Below are positions 16,152 to 25,115 of a stretch of 37,288 nucleotides of DNA, in pieces. The stretch lies in NCBI RefSeq assembly GCF_016650035.1, contig NZ_JAENWM010000036.1, forward strand, positions 1-37,288, given 5' to 3'. The first letter of the stretch is position 1. Every line of letters begins with the position of its first letter. The position numbers were made by a program, and so were the translations under genes. Source of the stretch: Clostridium sp. Lineage in GTDB: Bacteria > Bacillota > Clostridia > Clostridiales > Clostridiaceae. Below the pieces are notes generated by a model, which saw nothing but the letters and a program-made list of their open reading frames with translations, was not told the DNA's origin and searched no databases.

Positions 16152-18026
16152 ATGATAATAAATAAGCAATTTTTACCTATTAGCATGGATGATTTAAAAG
16201 AAAGAAATATATCCCAATTGGATTTTATAATAATTACAGGGGATGCATATGTTGATCATCCTTCCTTTGGAACTGCTATAATTGGACGAACATTAGAACA
16301 TGAAGGTTTTACTGTAGGTATTATAGCCCAGCCTAATTGGGAAAGCGTAGATGATTTTAGAAAACTTGGAAAGCCTAAATATGGATTTCTTATAAATTCT
16401 GGTAATGTAGATTCTATGGTTAATCATTATACTACCTCAAAGAAAAAAAGACGTACTGACCTTTATTCTCCAGGTGGAGAAACAGGTCATAGACCAGATA
16501 GAGCCATAATTGTGTATTGTAATAGAGCTAGAGAAGCCTATAAAAATGTTCCAATTATAATTGGTGGTATAGAAGCAAGTCTTAGGAGATTTGCCCATTA
16601 TGATTATTGGAGTAATAAGGTAAGGAGGAGCTTATTACTTGATGCTAAAGCAGATTTACTAGTTTATGGCATGGGAGAAAAACCCATAATCGAAATCGCT
16701 AATCTTTTCAAATATGGCATGGCCATAGATAAAATGACTTCAATACGAGGAACGGTGTATGCTTCAAAAGAAATTGGGAAACTTACAAATTTCATAGAGG
16801 TACCATCCTTTGAAGCTACGGTGGCTGATAAAAATGATTATGCAGAAAGCTATAGATTACAATCTTTGGAACAGGATGATATAAGAGGTAAAACTGTAGT
16901 TCAAAAACATGATAATAGATATGTAGTACAAAATCCCCCTCAAATTTCACTAACCCAAAATGAAATGGATATAACTTATGATTTGCCATACACGAGAACC
17001 TATCACCCTATATATGAGGATAAAGGTGGTATCCCTGCCATAACAGAAGTTGAGTTTTCTATAACAAGTCATAGAGGTTGTTTTGGTAGTTGCTCATTTT
17101 GTGAATTGACTTTTCATCAAGGTAGGGTAATTCAAAATAGAAGCCAAAAATCCATTATAGAAGAAGCAAAGCTCTTAACTACCTTGAAAAATTTCAAGGG
17201 ATACATTCACGATGTTGGTGGCCCTACGGCGAACTTTAGACATAGAGCTTGCAAAATTCAAGAAAAAGTAGGCGTATGCAAAGATAGACAATGCATGTAT
17301 CCAACCCCTTGTGAACATCTCATTATTGATCATACTGAATATTTGGATTTGTTAACAAAGGTTAGATCTTTACCTAATATTAAAAAAGTTTTTATTCGTT
17401 CTGGAATAAGATATGATTATTTGATTTTTGATAAGAACACTAAATTCTTTGAAGAATTGTGCCAGCATCATATTAGCGGACAATTAAAAGTAGCTCCTGA
17501 GCACGTTAGTGATAAGGTCCTCGCTCAAATGGGAAAACCCAAAAGAGAGGTATATGACCGTTTTGTTAAAAAATATTTTGAACTAGATAAAAAATTTAAT
17601 AAAAATCAATTTTTGGTTCCCTACCTTATTTCAAGCCACCCAGGATCGGACCTTACAGAATCTATTAAGTTGTCAGAATATATAAAAGAAATGGGATACA
17701 CTCCCGAACAGGTTCAAGACTTTTATCCAACACCAGGTAGTTTATCCACTACAATCTACTACACTGGAATTAATCCCTTTACCAAAGAAACTGTTTATGT
17801 ACCAACAGCTCAAAAAGAGAAAAATATGCAAAGAGCGTTACTCCAATTTAAAAACCCTGAAAACTATAATATTGTAAAGGAAGCTCTAACAATAGCTCAT
17901 AGAGAAGATTTAATTGGTTTTGATAAAAAAAGTCTCATTCCACCAAGGCCTATGAAGACAAATGCTAAATTTAAAGGAGTTAAAAATTCTAAACGAAGCG
18001 TTGCTAAAGACAATTATAAAAAATAA
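16152..18026 (+). CDS. YgiQ family (UPF0313) radical SAM protein
   Basis: A 624-residue cytoplasmic enzyme. An N-terminal B12-binding-like region (about 20-200, [17 protein letters not shown] and [16 protein letters not shown]) precedes the radical SAM core. The core carries the cluster cysteines C310, C314 and C317 (CFGSCSFC) and continues with GHSRG-like and KVAPEHVS segments. It should bind a 4Fe-4S cluster and SAM; the reaction of the YgiQ family is unknown. The true start is the ATG at 16152, with GGAGGT five bases upstream; an in-frame ATG at 16095 would add 19 residues without a site. It is the only plus-strand gene in the region and is monocistronic. Confidence 0.92.
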   Translation: MIINKQFLPISMDDLKERNISQLDFIIITGDAYVDHPSFGTAIIGRTLEHEGFTVGIIAQPNWESVDDFRKLGKPKYGFLINSGNVDSMVNHYTTSKKKRRTDLYSPGGETGHRPDRAIIVYCNRAREAYKNVPIIIGGIEASLRRFAHYDYWSNKVRRSLLLDAKADLLVYGMGEKPIIEIANLFKYGMAIDKMTSIRGTVYASKEIGKLTNFIEVPSFEATVADKNDYAESYRLQSLEQDDIRGKTVVQKHDNRYVVQNPPQISLTQNEMDITYDLPYTRTYHPIYEDKGGIPAITEVEFSITSHRGCFGSCSFCELTFHQGRVIQNRSQKSIIEEAKLLTTLKNFKGYIHDVGGPTANFRHRACKIQEKVGVCKDRQCMYPTPCEHLIIDHTEYLDLLTKVRSLPNIKKVFIRSGIRYDYLIFDKNTKFFEELCQHHISGQLKVAPEHVSDKVLAQMGKPKREVYDRFVKKYFELDKKFNKNQFLVPYLISSHPGSDLTESIKLSEYIKEMGYTPEQVQDFYPTPGSLSTTIYYTGINPFTKETVYVPTAQKEKNMQRALLQFKNPENYNIVKEALTIAHREDLIGFDKKSLIPPRPMKTNAKFKGVKNSKRSVAKDNYKK

Positions 18027-18030
18027 AAAC

Positions 18031-18068
18031 GCACATATAGCTACAAATTAATTTGTAGCTATATGTGC
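18031..18068. terminator. Bidirectional terminator
   Basis: A 19-base self-complementary arm pair, GCACATATAGCTACAAATT and its complement, lies between convergent genes. T-rich flanks occur on both sides (TTTATAATTTTT on plus, GTTTTTATTTTT on minus). It serves the radical SAM gene and the membrane-protein gene. Confidence 0.8.
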
Positions 18069-18084
18069 TTTATAATTTTTCAAA

Positions 18085-18720
18085 CTATCTTTTGAACTTT
18101 ATTAAACCATAATCTAGAGTTATAATCCAAGATATATCTGCAAGGAGTAACCATTCAAAATTTATGTTTATTGAGGATATAATTACTGTTATTAATGTAA
18201 TACTAGAAGAAACTATTATTAATATGACTCCTAGTTTATTAGAATATATTTTATTAAATAGTTCTATACCTTTAATTACAAAAAACGAATTTATTATTAA
18301 CAGCGCAATATAATAATAAGTTTCTAGTTGTAATTCCATAGTGTATCCGGTTATATTTGATATATTAATCTCTACAGAAGATTTATATATAAGAGTGCAA
18401 TAGGCCAAGCCTAACACAATACACAAAATAAAAATATTTTTAATTTTAACTTTATCATTTCTAGCAAAAATAAATACGGTCAGAATACCACATATAGGAA
18501 TGCATAATATATTTGCATACAAAACAGGTTTTAATAAATATAAATAATTTTGATTTTTTACAACAAAAAGAATTAAGAGTGTTGTATATCTAAGTGTCAT
18601 TAAAATTAAAATCATAGTGCTTATTATCTTGATTCTTTTAGGCGAATAAAATAAACTAGAAATTATACCTTGATATAATAAAAGCAACATCATTAACAGC
18701 ATTAAAAAATATATACTCAC
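18085..18720 (-). CDS. Hypothetical multi-pass membrane protein
   Basis: About 211 residues with roughly seven hydrophobic helices and few charged loops; I do not recognise a family. The frame is open up to a GTG at 18783 that has no ribosome binding site. The GTG at 18718-18720 has AGGGAG nine bases upstream and begins just before the first helix (SIYFLMLLMMLLLLYQG), so I prefer it. Downstream of a YegS-type lipid kinase and reading the same way, it may be cotranscribed; a membrane or lipid role is a guess from that position. It ends at a bidirectional terminator. Confidence 0.65.
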   Translation of the reverse strand: MSIYFLMLLMMLLLLYQGIISSLFYSPKRIKIISTMILILMTLRYTTLLILFVVKNQNYLYLLKPVLYANILCIPICGILTVFIFARNDKVKIKNIFILCIVLGLAYCTLIYKSSVEINISNITGYTMELQLETYYYIALLIINSFFVIKGIELFNKIYSNKLGVILIIVSSSITLITVIISSININFEWLLLADISWIITLDYGLIKFKR

Positions 18721-18812
18721 TAATATACTCTCCCTAAAATTGCTACTGTTAATATTTATTAATTTAAGTTTAAAAATATGCACAATTTATATTTTTAAAT
18801 TTTGTTAACCCA

Positions 18813-19697
18813 TTATATTTTAGCTCCAAGTACAGATATCCCGCCTTTTTCACATTCTATAATTAGTGGAAAATCTGGTCCTCTTTCTCCGTCTATATCT
18901 GTAACTATATTTTCAAAACATTCCACTTCTAATCTATTAGTCTTAAAATAAACAATACCCTCTACATTCTCTAGATATTCATTTCTTACCATTTTGATAA
19001 AAATATTTATTATATTCTTCATAATTCCAGCCTTAATTATAATTACATCCAAAAGCCCGTCGTCTATTTTAGCTTTGTAAGCAAATTTTAAATTCCCTGC
19101 CGTTTGTCCATTAAACACTAACATTAGATACATATTTCCATCAAAACACTCTTTATCAGTAGTAACTTTTATTTTAAGTTTCCTAAAATTAGGTAACTGC
19201 TCTAAGCCTTTTACATAGTACGCTAGTTTGCCTATAGTGTTTTTTAAATTCATATCTGTTTTTTGTGATACATCTGTAAATAACCCAGTACTGGCTACAT
19301 TCATAAAATATTTATGATTTATCTTTCCTATGTCCACTTTTTTTACCTTACTTTTTAGTATTTGATTACAAGCCTCTTCCACATCTAAAGACATTCCTAT
19401 ATACCTAGCAAAGTCATTTGCTGTACCTGTAGGAATAATTCCAATGGGTAAATTGATTTCTTTTTCTTTCATCACATTTACTACACTATCTATTGTTCCA
19501 TCTCCACCTGCTATTAAAATATATTTGTAGCTTTTATCTATATCAAAAAAGGCAGTTGATAATGGATTTTCGTGGCATATTCTATGTGGTACTATTACAT
19601 AATCGTGTTCTTGATGAATCATTATTATTTTATCTAAATCAGATGCTATAGTATTTTCCCCAGAGTATGGATTATAAATAAATTTCACCTTATACAT
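18813..19697 (-). CDS. YegS/DgkB-type lipid kinase (diacylglycerol kinase family)
   Basis: A 294-residue soluble or peripheral enzyme of the diacylglycerol/sphingosine kinase family. Motifs are YNPYSGEN (8-15), nucleotide-binding GGDGT (64-68), PTGTANDFAR (89-98), and the C-terminal DIDGERGPDFPL segment typical of DgkB/YegS. It likely phosphorylates diacylglycerol or a related lipid to recycle phospholipid intermediates. Substrate choice between DgkB and YegS or BmrU types cannot be made. AGGAGA lies eight bases before the ATG. A membrane-protein gene follows, and pssA, another phospholipid gene, is about 800 bases away on the other strand. Confidence 0.9.
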   Translation of the reverse strand: MYKVKFIYNPYSGENTIASDLDKIIMIHQEHDYVIVPHRICHENPLSTAFFDIDKSYKYILIAGGDGTIDSVVNVMKEKEINLPIGIIPTGTANDFARYIGMSLDVEEACNQILKSKVKKVDIGKINHKYFMNVASTGLFTDVSQKTDMNLKNTIGKLAYYVKGLEQLPNFRKLKIKVTTDKECFDGNMYLMLVFNGQTAGNLKFAYKAKIDDGLLDVIIIKAGIMKNIINIFIKMVRNEYLENVEGIVYFKTNRLEVECFENIVTDIDGERGPDFPLIIECEKGGISVLGAKI

Positions 19698-19824
19698 TCG
19701 ATTTTCTCCTATTTACTTATTATGTTTATTAATTTATCTATAATCATTATACAATTTTAAATACAAATCCACAAGATTCACTTTTCCTATGGATTTGTTC
19801 ACAATTGCCACAAAAACAAGTACT

Positions 19825-19845
19825 AAACTGATAACTTTTCAGTTT
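19825..19845 (-). terminator. Weak hairpin after the CBS-pair gene
   Basis: AAACTGA (19825-19831) pairs with TCAGTTT (19839-19845), ten bases past the CBS gene stop. Only a 7-bp stem, with a poor T tract on the minus strand. Confidence 0.3.
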
Positions 19846-19855
19846 TATAATTCTT

Positions 19856-20284
19856 CTAGATATTGTGAGTACAAGGTATAGATATTTCACTTAATGCTTC
19901 ACTAGCCTCTTTATGAAGATTTGGATCTATTGCAAAGTCCCCCAGTGAAATCATTCCAACTAATTCATTATTTGAAACTATAGGAAGCCTTCTTATTTGT
20001 CTTTCACTCATAATTCTAGCAGCGTCATTCACATCTATATTTTGATCTCCAAGGACTGGGTTTGAAGTCATAATGTCTCTAACTTTTCGCGCTTTTAAAT
20101 CTGAACCTTCTGCTACGCATCTCATAATTATATCCCTATCCGTTACAATTCCAACTACCTTTTCTTGTGTTTTCACTGGAATGGATCCTATATTATGTTC
20201 TCTCATAAGCATAGCTGCGTGCTCAACTGTATCCTCTACAGATAAACTTATAACGTCTCTCGTCATTATTTCAGAGATTTTCAT
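19856..20284 (-). CDS. CBS domain-pair protein
   Basis: A 142-residue cytoplasmic protein consisting almost entirely of two CBS domains: residues about 1-55 (MKISEIMTRDVISL, SIPVKTQEKVVGIVTDRDI) and 70-130 (VRDIMTSNPVLGD, RRLPIVSNNELVGMISLGD). Such stand-alone pairs bind adenine nucleotides or NAD and regulate partner proteins; the target is unknown. I start at the ATG at 20282-20284 because AAGGAGG lies eight bases upstream; an in-frame ATG 39 bases further out has no site. It is divergent from pssA, which starts 193 bases away. Confidence 0.9.
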   Translation of the reverse strand: MKISEIMTRDVISLSVEDTVEHAAMLMREHNIGSIPVKTQEKVVGIVTDRDIIMRCVAEGSDLKARKVRDIMTSNPVLGDQNIDVNDAARIMSERQIRRLPIVSNNELVGMISLGDFAIDPNLHKEASEALSEISIPCTHNI

Positions 20285-20477
20285 TTTATAATCCTCCTTG
20301 TATTTATTTGATGTAGATAACAATTATTCATCTTTTTATTTTAAACATAAATTTAAAATAATAATATTAATATTATTTTAACCATAAATAAAAAATAATA
20401 TTTATATTTTTTTAAATTTTGTTGCACGATGATGTATAATTAAGATGATAATTTTATTACTTTAGGAGTGATGTATA

Positions 20478-20990
20478 TTGAAAAAATCTTATCTACCAAA
20501 TATTCTCACCTTCGGAAATTTAACTTTTGGTTTATTATCCTTAATAATGACTTTTGAAGCTAATTATAGATTTTCTGCAATTTTCATATTATTAGCTAGC
20601 CTTATGGACAGGTACGATGGTAAGGTAGCACGCTTTTTACAAGTATCTAGTAGTTTCGGAAAAGAATTAGATTCCTTAGCTGACTTAATATCTTTCGGCG
20701 TTGCCCCTTCGATCCTCATATTTAATTTATATAATTTTATATCTTTAGGCTATTTGGGATATATTTGCTTTTTGATTTTCCCTTTAGCTGGTGCATATAG
20801 ACTAGCACGGTATAATTGTTCTAAATTTGATAATGTTTATACAGGCATTCCTATTACACTAGCAGGAATACTAGTAGCCCTCTACGCTTTAATACCTTTA
20901 AATTCATCTACTAATTTTCCACTTACTATTATTATAATGCTTATACTATCCTATCTTATGGTAAGTAAATTCAAGCTAAAAAAAGTATAA
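20478..20990 (+). CDS. pssA: CDP-diacylglycerol-serine O-phosphatidyltransferase
   Basis: A 170-residue membrane enzyme joining CDP-diacylglycerol and serine to give phosphatidylserine, the precursor of phosphatidylethanolamine. The CDP-alcohol phosphatidyltransferase motif is complete: Asp44, Asp47-Gly48, Ala51-Arg52, Gly61, Asp65 and Asp69 (RYDGKVARF to GKELDSLADL). It has about five or six helices and the N-terminal LPNILTFGNLTFG typical of PssA. It is monocistronic and no psd lies next to it. The start is TTG at 20478-20480 with AGGAG nine bases upstream. An ATG at 20471 is out of frame. A TATAAT stands about 40 bases before the start and may be the -10 element. Confidence 0.93.
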   Translation: MKKSYLPNILTFGNLTFGLLSLIMTFEANYRFSAIFILLASLMDRYDGKVARFLQVSSSFGKELDSLADLISFGVAPSILIFNLYNFISLGYLGYICFLIFPLAGAYRLARYNCSKFDNVYTGIPITLAGILVALYALIPLNSSTNFPLTIIIMLILSYLMVSKFKLKKV

Positions 20991-21034
20991 AGAGGATATG
21001 CATCAAAACAAAAATCTGATGCATATCCTCTTTT
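20990..21034. terminator. Bidirectional terminator after pssA
   Basis: AAGAGGATATGCATCA (20990-21005) pairs with TGATGCATATCCTCTT (21017-21032) over an 11-base loop, then TTTT. It overlaps the pssA stop and also ends the convergent ferritin-like gene. Confidence 0.85.
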
Positions 21035-21042
21035 ATATATAA

Positions 21043-21489
21043 TTATTTTAATTCATAAAGCTTATTTAAAATATAAAGCATATGTTTTCTTTCTTCTTTT
21101 ATAAGAACTTCAAAACCTTTGTATTCATTAGAATCTGAATTAAAAGTGTCCAACAGTTTTGTATATAATTCAACTGAATTTTTTTCCAACTTTAAAGCAA
21201 ATCCAAAAAAATCCTTTTCCGAAGTTATGTCTAATGCTTTATGATTGCTCTTTAAATCGATTTCTTGATATTTAATAATTTCTTCTATTTCATCATGCAA
21301 TTGTTTTTCATTTAATTTCTCATTACTAGCTAATTCAAGCATATAATTTTTATGTCCTATTTCTTCCTTTGAAAATGAAATTACAACCGGTTTTAATCTT
21401 TCACTACATTCTACGGAGATTTTCTCATATAATTCAGCTGCATTTTCTTCGCTTTGAGCAACTTTTAAAAAACATTCTTGTAAATTCAT
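21043..21489 (-). CDS. Ferritin-like (rubrerythrin-fold) protein without rubredoxin
   Basis: A 148-residue all-helical cytoplasmic protein. Metal ligands of a di-iron four-helix bundle can be read as two EExxH-type pairs: Glu-Asn-Ala-Ala-Glu and KEEIGH in the first half, and EKNSVELY and KEERKH in the second. It resembles the rubrerythrin erythrin domain but has no C-terminal rubredoxin CxxC motifs. A role in iron binding or peroxide reduction is inferred from fold only. It begins four bases after the glycosyltransferase stop, with AAGG as a weak binding site, so it is the last gene of the polysaccharide operon; why it is there is unclear. Confidence 0.75.
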   Translation of the reverse strand: MNLQECFLKVAQSEENAAELYEKISVECSERLKPVVISFSKEEIGHKNYMLELASNEKLNEKQLHDEIEEIIKYQEIDLKSNHKALDITSEKDFFGFALKLEKNSVELYTKLLDTFNSDSNEYKGFEVLIKEERKHMLYILNKLYELK

Positions 21490-21493
21490 AATT

Positions 21494-22891
21494 TTAACCT
21501 TCCTTAGTATAAAATGATTTTCTTTTTATTGTTCCCCACTCTTTACTTCCATTTTTGAAATTTAAAAATGATATAACCCTCCACCATACTGTTATTTGCC
21601 TATAAACAATTTGCTCAAAAAAACTATATATAACCAGCTTTGTGATTTCTTTAAATCCACTATATCTTTTATAGGAGAATTCTTCAAACAATATGGCCGA
21701 TAAGGAAAATAATATTCCATATAAAAAAGCCATGAGGAAAACAAATATAAAGAATTTTGAAAGTGTTCCAGTAATAATTGAAATTATAAGTATTACATAA
21801 CCTACCATTTCAATTACGGGCCCTAACATTTCTACTAGTACGAAGTATGGCATTGATAAAATACCTACAGTACCATAACTAGGATTAAACATCATTTTTT
21901 TATGTCTTAAAATCGAATCAGTAAGTCCCCTATGCCATCTTATTCTTTGACTCCTTAGTCCCTTTAATGTATCTGGTACTTGGGTCCAGCAAACTGCATC
22001 CGAGGCAAAATCTATTTTATACTTAAGTTTATTCGTTCTATAATATTCATGCATTTTCATTGTAAGTTCCATATCTTCACCAATAGTTTTACTATAACCT
22101 CCAATTTTTACCACAGCCGATTTTTTAAATACACCAAATGCGCCTGAAATGATAAGTAATGCATTTATTCTTTCCCATCCGATTCGGCTGGTTAAAAAAG
22201 CTCTAAAATATTCTATTATCTGAAACCTTACTATAGCTTGTTTAGGTAATTTAGCTTGTAATAACTTGCCATCTTTTATAGTACACCCATTAGCAATTCT
22301 AACTATGCCGCCTACTGCTATAGTATCCTCATATTTCAAAAATGGTTTTACTATTCGGAGTAATGCATCCTTTTCTATGATACAATCTGCATCTATACCA
22401 CAGAAAAGTGGATACCTAGATAAATTCACACCTGCATTTAAGGCATCTGCCTTTCCTCCATTTTCTTTATTTACCACCACAAGGTTAGGTAATATAAAAG
22501 AACCATATACCGCCTTTATTTCCTTGCAGTCCACCTGCATATTTATTTCTACATCTATTTTTCTTAATTCAAAATGATCAATTACGCTTTCTAAGGTTTT
22601 GTCCTTTGAACCATCATTAACAATTATAATTTCAAACTCAGGATAATTCAATTCTAAAAGTGAAGTTATATTATCTATAATAGTTGATTCTTCGTTATAC
22701 GCAGGAACTACTACTGATATAGGTTTAGTATAATTGCTAATTATGGTAACATCATTATTTATAACTTTAACAAAACTCCTTAATTTCCTAGAAGATAAAA
22801 GAATCAAAATTATATAAAACATACTTATTATAAAAAAGTAAAAAAGTATTATTTTACTATAGACTGAAATTATATTAATTATTATATTCAT
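21494..22891 (-). CDS. Processive family 2 glycosyltransferase (BcsA/PgaC-like), membrane
   Basis: A 465-residue membrane enzyme. One N-terminal helix (12-33) precedes the GT2 domain (about 57-330): VVPAYNEES (61-69), VNDGS (91-95), DAD (167-169), the catalytic base region GED (271-273), and the processive-synthase motif QRIRW (315-319). Two or three C-terminal helices follow (about 345-410). This is the layout of cellulose, hyaluronan and poly-N-acetylglucosamine synthases, so it should polymerise a UDP-sugar at the cytoplasmic face and export the chain. The sugar cannot be told. No PilZ domain is seen. GAGGTG lies six bases before the ATG, inside the end of the HEAT gene. Confidence 0.88.
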   Translation of the reverse strand: MNIIINIISVYSKIILFYFFIISMFYIILILLSSRKLRSFVKVINNDVTIISNYTKPISVVVPAYNEESTIIDNITSLLELNYPEFEIIIVNDGSKDKTLESVIDHFELRKIDVEINMQVDCKEIKAVYGSFILPNLVVVNKENGGKADALNAGVNLSRYPLFCGIDADCIIEKDALLRIVKPFLKYEDTIAVGGIVRIANGCTIKDGKLLQAKLPKQAIVRFQIIEYFRAFLTSRIGWERINALLIISGAFGVFKKSAVVKIGGYSKTIGEDMELTMKMHEYYRTNKLKYKIDFASDAVCWTQVPDTLKGLRSQRIRWHRGLTDSILRHKKMMFNPSYGTVGILSMPYFVLVEMLGPVIEMVGYVILIISIITGTLSKFFIFVFLMAFLYGILFSLSAILFEEFSYKRYSGFKEITKLVIYSFFEQIVYRQITVWWRVISFLNFKNGSKEWGTIKRKSFYTKEG

Positions 22892-22893
22892 AA

Positions 22894-23967
22894 TTACACC
22901 TCTAAATTCTTTACAATATTATATACATGTTTATTGGAATTCAAAAAATAATAGGCTAAGTCTGATACTTTTTTATCTTCTTTTTCAAGGGACAAATCAA
23001 TGAGAGTAAATAATCCTTCTTCTCCCATAGCCACAATAGATTTTACTGCATTATATCTTACCCACCATTCACTATCCTTTGTCATTTTTAACAATGTATC
23101 TTTTACTCTTTCAATTTTAAAATTGCTAAGACCCCTAGCAACCGCAACTCTTACTTGCCATTTTTCTTCATTTTCATATGTGCTTATAAGTTCATTAATA
23201 TACTTTTCATTTTTGCTAGTACAAAGAGCAATAATAGCAGCTATTTTTACCTCACTTTCATCCTTTAAGAATTTTAGGAGTCTATCCGAATTAATTTCAT
23301 TTTTAATCTCTTCTTTTACCATTATATTTTTTATAAAAACAGCTTTTCCTTCTATGGTTTCTTCTTCTTCTAATAGATTTAACCATTCTTCAAATTTAAG
23401 ATTATACCTACTGAGAATTTCTATAATTCTATCACTTATAATTCTTGAAACAACTAATTTTTTAATTGCAATTTCTGTTTTACCCTCTGGAAGCTTTATA
23501 AGAGATAAGCCAAAAAAACTGATGTAACTTATATCCAAATCCTCTGACTCAGCCAATTCAATTAAAGTATTGTAAGCCGTTTCCACTCTCATAAATGCAA
23601 GTTTTCTTACATAAACTATAGAAACTTTTCTTTGAATTTTTTTAATTAAAATAGCATCTAATTTAAGCACTATAAATTTTTCACTTATATCTACATTGTT
23701 TTCTTCGCTGTAATCTACCATTATATCTATTACTACATTTCGGTAAAAATTGCTTTTTAATGATTTTCCCACTTCTTGTAGCTTGTCTTCATTTTCAATA
23801 TAAGCTAAAACTTTAGGTTTTAACAGATTCATAGCCTTTTCATATTTATAATTTTTAATTTTATCCACGGTAATCTCATAATAAATAGCTAGTAATAAAA
23901 CTATATCTACTATTATCAAAACATATATATTTAGTATTATAAATGATTTAATATTGTTTGAAAACAT
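22894..23967 (-). CDS. Membrane-anchored HEAT-repeat protein
   Basis: 357 residues. One N-terminal helix (about 10-28, YVLIIVDIVLLLAIYYEI) and then an all-helical, charged domain with HEAT-like repeats. The clearest are near residues 230-330: EVKIAAIIALCTS, WQVRVAVARGLSNF and WWVRYNAVKSIVAMGEEG. HEAT arrays are protein-binding scaffolds. Its position, two bases ahead of the glycosyltransferase gene, suggests it holds or regulates the synthase at the membrane. GGTGAG lies five bases before the ATG. It is the third gene of a five-gene operon. Similar HEAT-plus-glycosyltransferase pairs occur in other Firmicutes, but I know of no assigned function. Confidence 0.75.
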   Translation of the reverse strand: MFSNNIKSFIILNIYVLIIVDIVLLLAIYYEITVDKIKNYKYEKAMNLLKPKVLAYIENEDKLQEVGKSLKSNFYRNVVIDIMVDYSEENNVDISEKFIVLKLDAILIKKIQRKVSIVYVRKLAFMRVETAYNTLIELAESEDLDISYISFFGLSLIKLPEGKTEIAIKKLVVSRIISDRIIEILSRYNLKFEEWLNLLEEEETIEGKAVFIKNIMVKEEIKNEINSDRLLKFLKDESEVKIAAIIALCTSKNEKYINELISTYENEEKWQVRVAVARGLSNFKIERVKDTLLKMTKDSEWWVRYNAVKSIVAMGEEGLFTLIDLSLEKEDKKVSDLAYYFLNSNKHVYNIVKNLEV

Positions 23968-23981
23968 ATTTTCTCACCACT

Positions 23982-25103
23982 CTAATTTATATTTTTTAAA
24001 ACATTTTCAATTAATGGGTAATATACATTCCAATAAAAATAATTTTGATTTGAATCTTCGTCAAATGTTGTGGTTTTATTAAATAATTGTACTCCAGAGG
24101 CGTTATAAATTTTAGGTGTAGAATTATTATCTGCAAAATCGCCTGCAAAGTAATAGCTTGTATATGAACCTATTTTTCTTACTATGGCAGGGAATTCTGA
24201 TGGCAAGTTATGCGTGCTAAGTAGTTCCTTCCCTTCCTCTGTTACATCTAGCTTATAACTTGCAAGAACCTCTGAATCTTTATCTGCCTTCGTTATTTCA
24301 AACCAATAATAATAATTCACATTATTTTTAACCATAAATTCATTTTTTGCACTTTCTATAAAGTTTATTTTATTAAGTCCCTTTGCAAGTTCCACATCTC
24401 GCCTTAGTACTATGATTTCATCTTTCGTGCTTGTCAAAACTATGCCATCCCCTTTAAATTCCCACTTCTCTCCCTGTTGCATTGCATAATTTTCTTTCAT
24501 CCAATTAGGTATTTCAGTGTTTTTTTTTGAAAGATCAGGAAAATATCTTCCTATCCACCCATTCCACTCCACCCCAAATATACCTTGTATTTCTTCTCTT
24601 ACTTTACTATCTGTAGGACTAGCTAAAATATTAAATTCCCCTATTATGGTATTATTGTCTAATGCATTTTTAACGCTAGCTACTTCCGCATCTTTTGTCC
24701 CTCCATAAATAATTTCAGACCTATTCCCAGCTGCATTATTCTTATAAAAATCTTCCTTATATACTCCATAGGTATCCGTAAGGTAAATAAGGTCTGGCTT
24801 TCCAATGTTTTCTGGAGTCTCTCTTATTCTATATTTTTCATTTTCCAGCGGAAAAAATCCGTAGTAATCACTATCATAGTTAAATGTGGTATTTGACTCT
24901 CCATTTTTAATCTTTAAATTATTTAATATCCACATAAAACCTTTATGTTCTCTATAGGTGTTATCAGGAACTGTTTTATCAATTATTACTACCTCAAGAG
25001 TTTTTGATGCTTTAATCTTCCAACTTATAAATGGAGAGGCTGCTATAATTAAAATTACTGCTATTACACTACAAATTTTTATTAAACTTCTTCTTTTTTT
25101 CAT
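23982..25103 (-). CDS. Unknown exported or anchored protein of the polysaccharide operon
   Basis: 373 residues. A basic N-terminus and one hydrophobic helix (about 8-28) act as signal or anchor; the rest is predicted extracellular. I do not recognise the family. Visible pieces include KPDLIYLTDTYGVY (about 103-116), NALDNNTIIGEFNILASPTD (about 147-166), and SYYFAGDF near residue 316. The middle reads like a Rossmann or amidotransferase-like alpha/beta fold, with a beta-rich end, but this is a guess. It is 12 bases after the TIM-barrel gene and 14 bases ahead of the HEAT gene, so it is probably part of the same surface machine. AAAGGGG precedes the ATG. Confidence 0.6.
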   Translation of the reverse strand: MKKRRSLIKICSVIAVILIIAASPFISWKIKASKTLEVVIIDKTVPDNTYREHKGFMWILNNLKIKNGESNTTFNYDSDYYGFFPLENEKYRIRETPENIGKPDLIYLTDTYGVYKEDFYKNNAAGNRSEIIYGGTKDAEVASVKNALDNNTIIGEFNILASPTDSKVREEIQGIFGVEWNGWIGRYFPDLSKKNTEIPNWMKENYAMQQGEKWEFKGDGIVLTSTKDEIIVLRRDVELAKGLNKINFIESAKNEFMVKNNVNYYYWFEITKADKDSEVLASYKLDVTEEGKELLSTHNLPSEFPAIVRKIGSYTSYYFAGDFADNNSTPKIYNASGVQLFNKTTTFDEDSNQNYFYWNVYYPLIENVLKNIN

Positions 25104-25115
25104 AGTTTTGCCCCT

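Noticed and set aside
23000-23527. A 175-codon plus-strand frame opposite the HEAT gene
   Set aside because: A shadow of a Glu/Lys-rich gene, read as Ser/Phe/Leu-rich sequence; no start signal.
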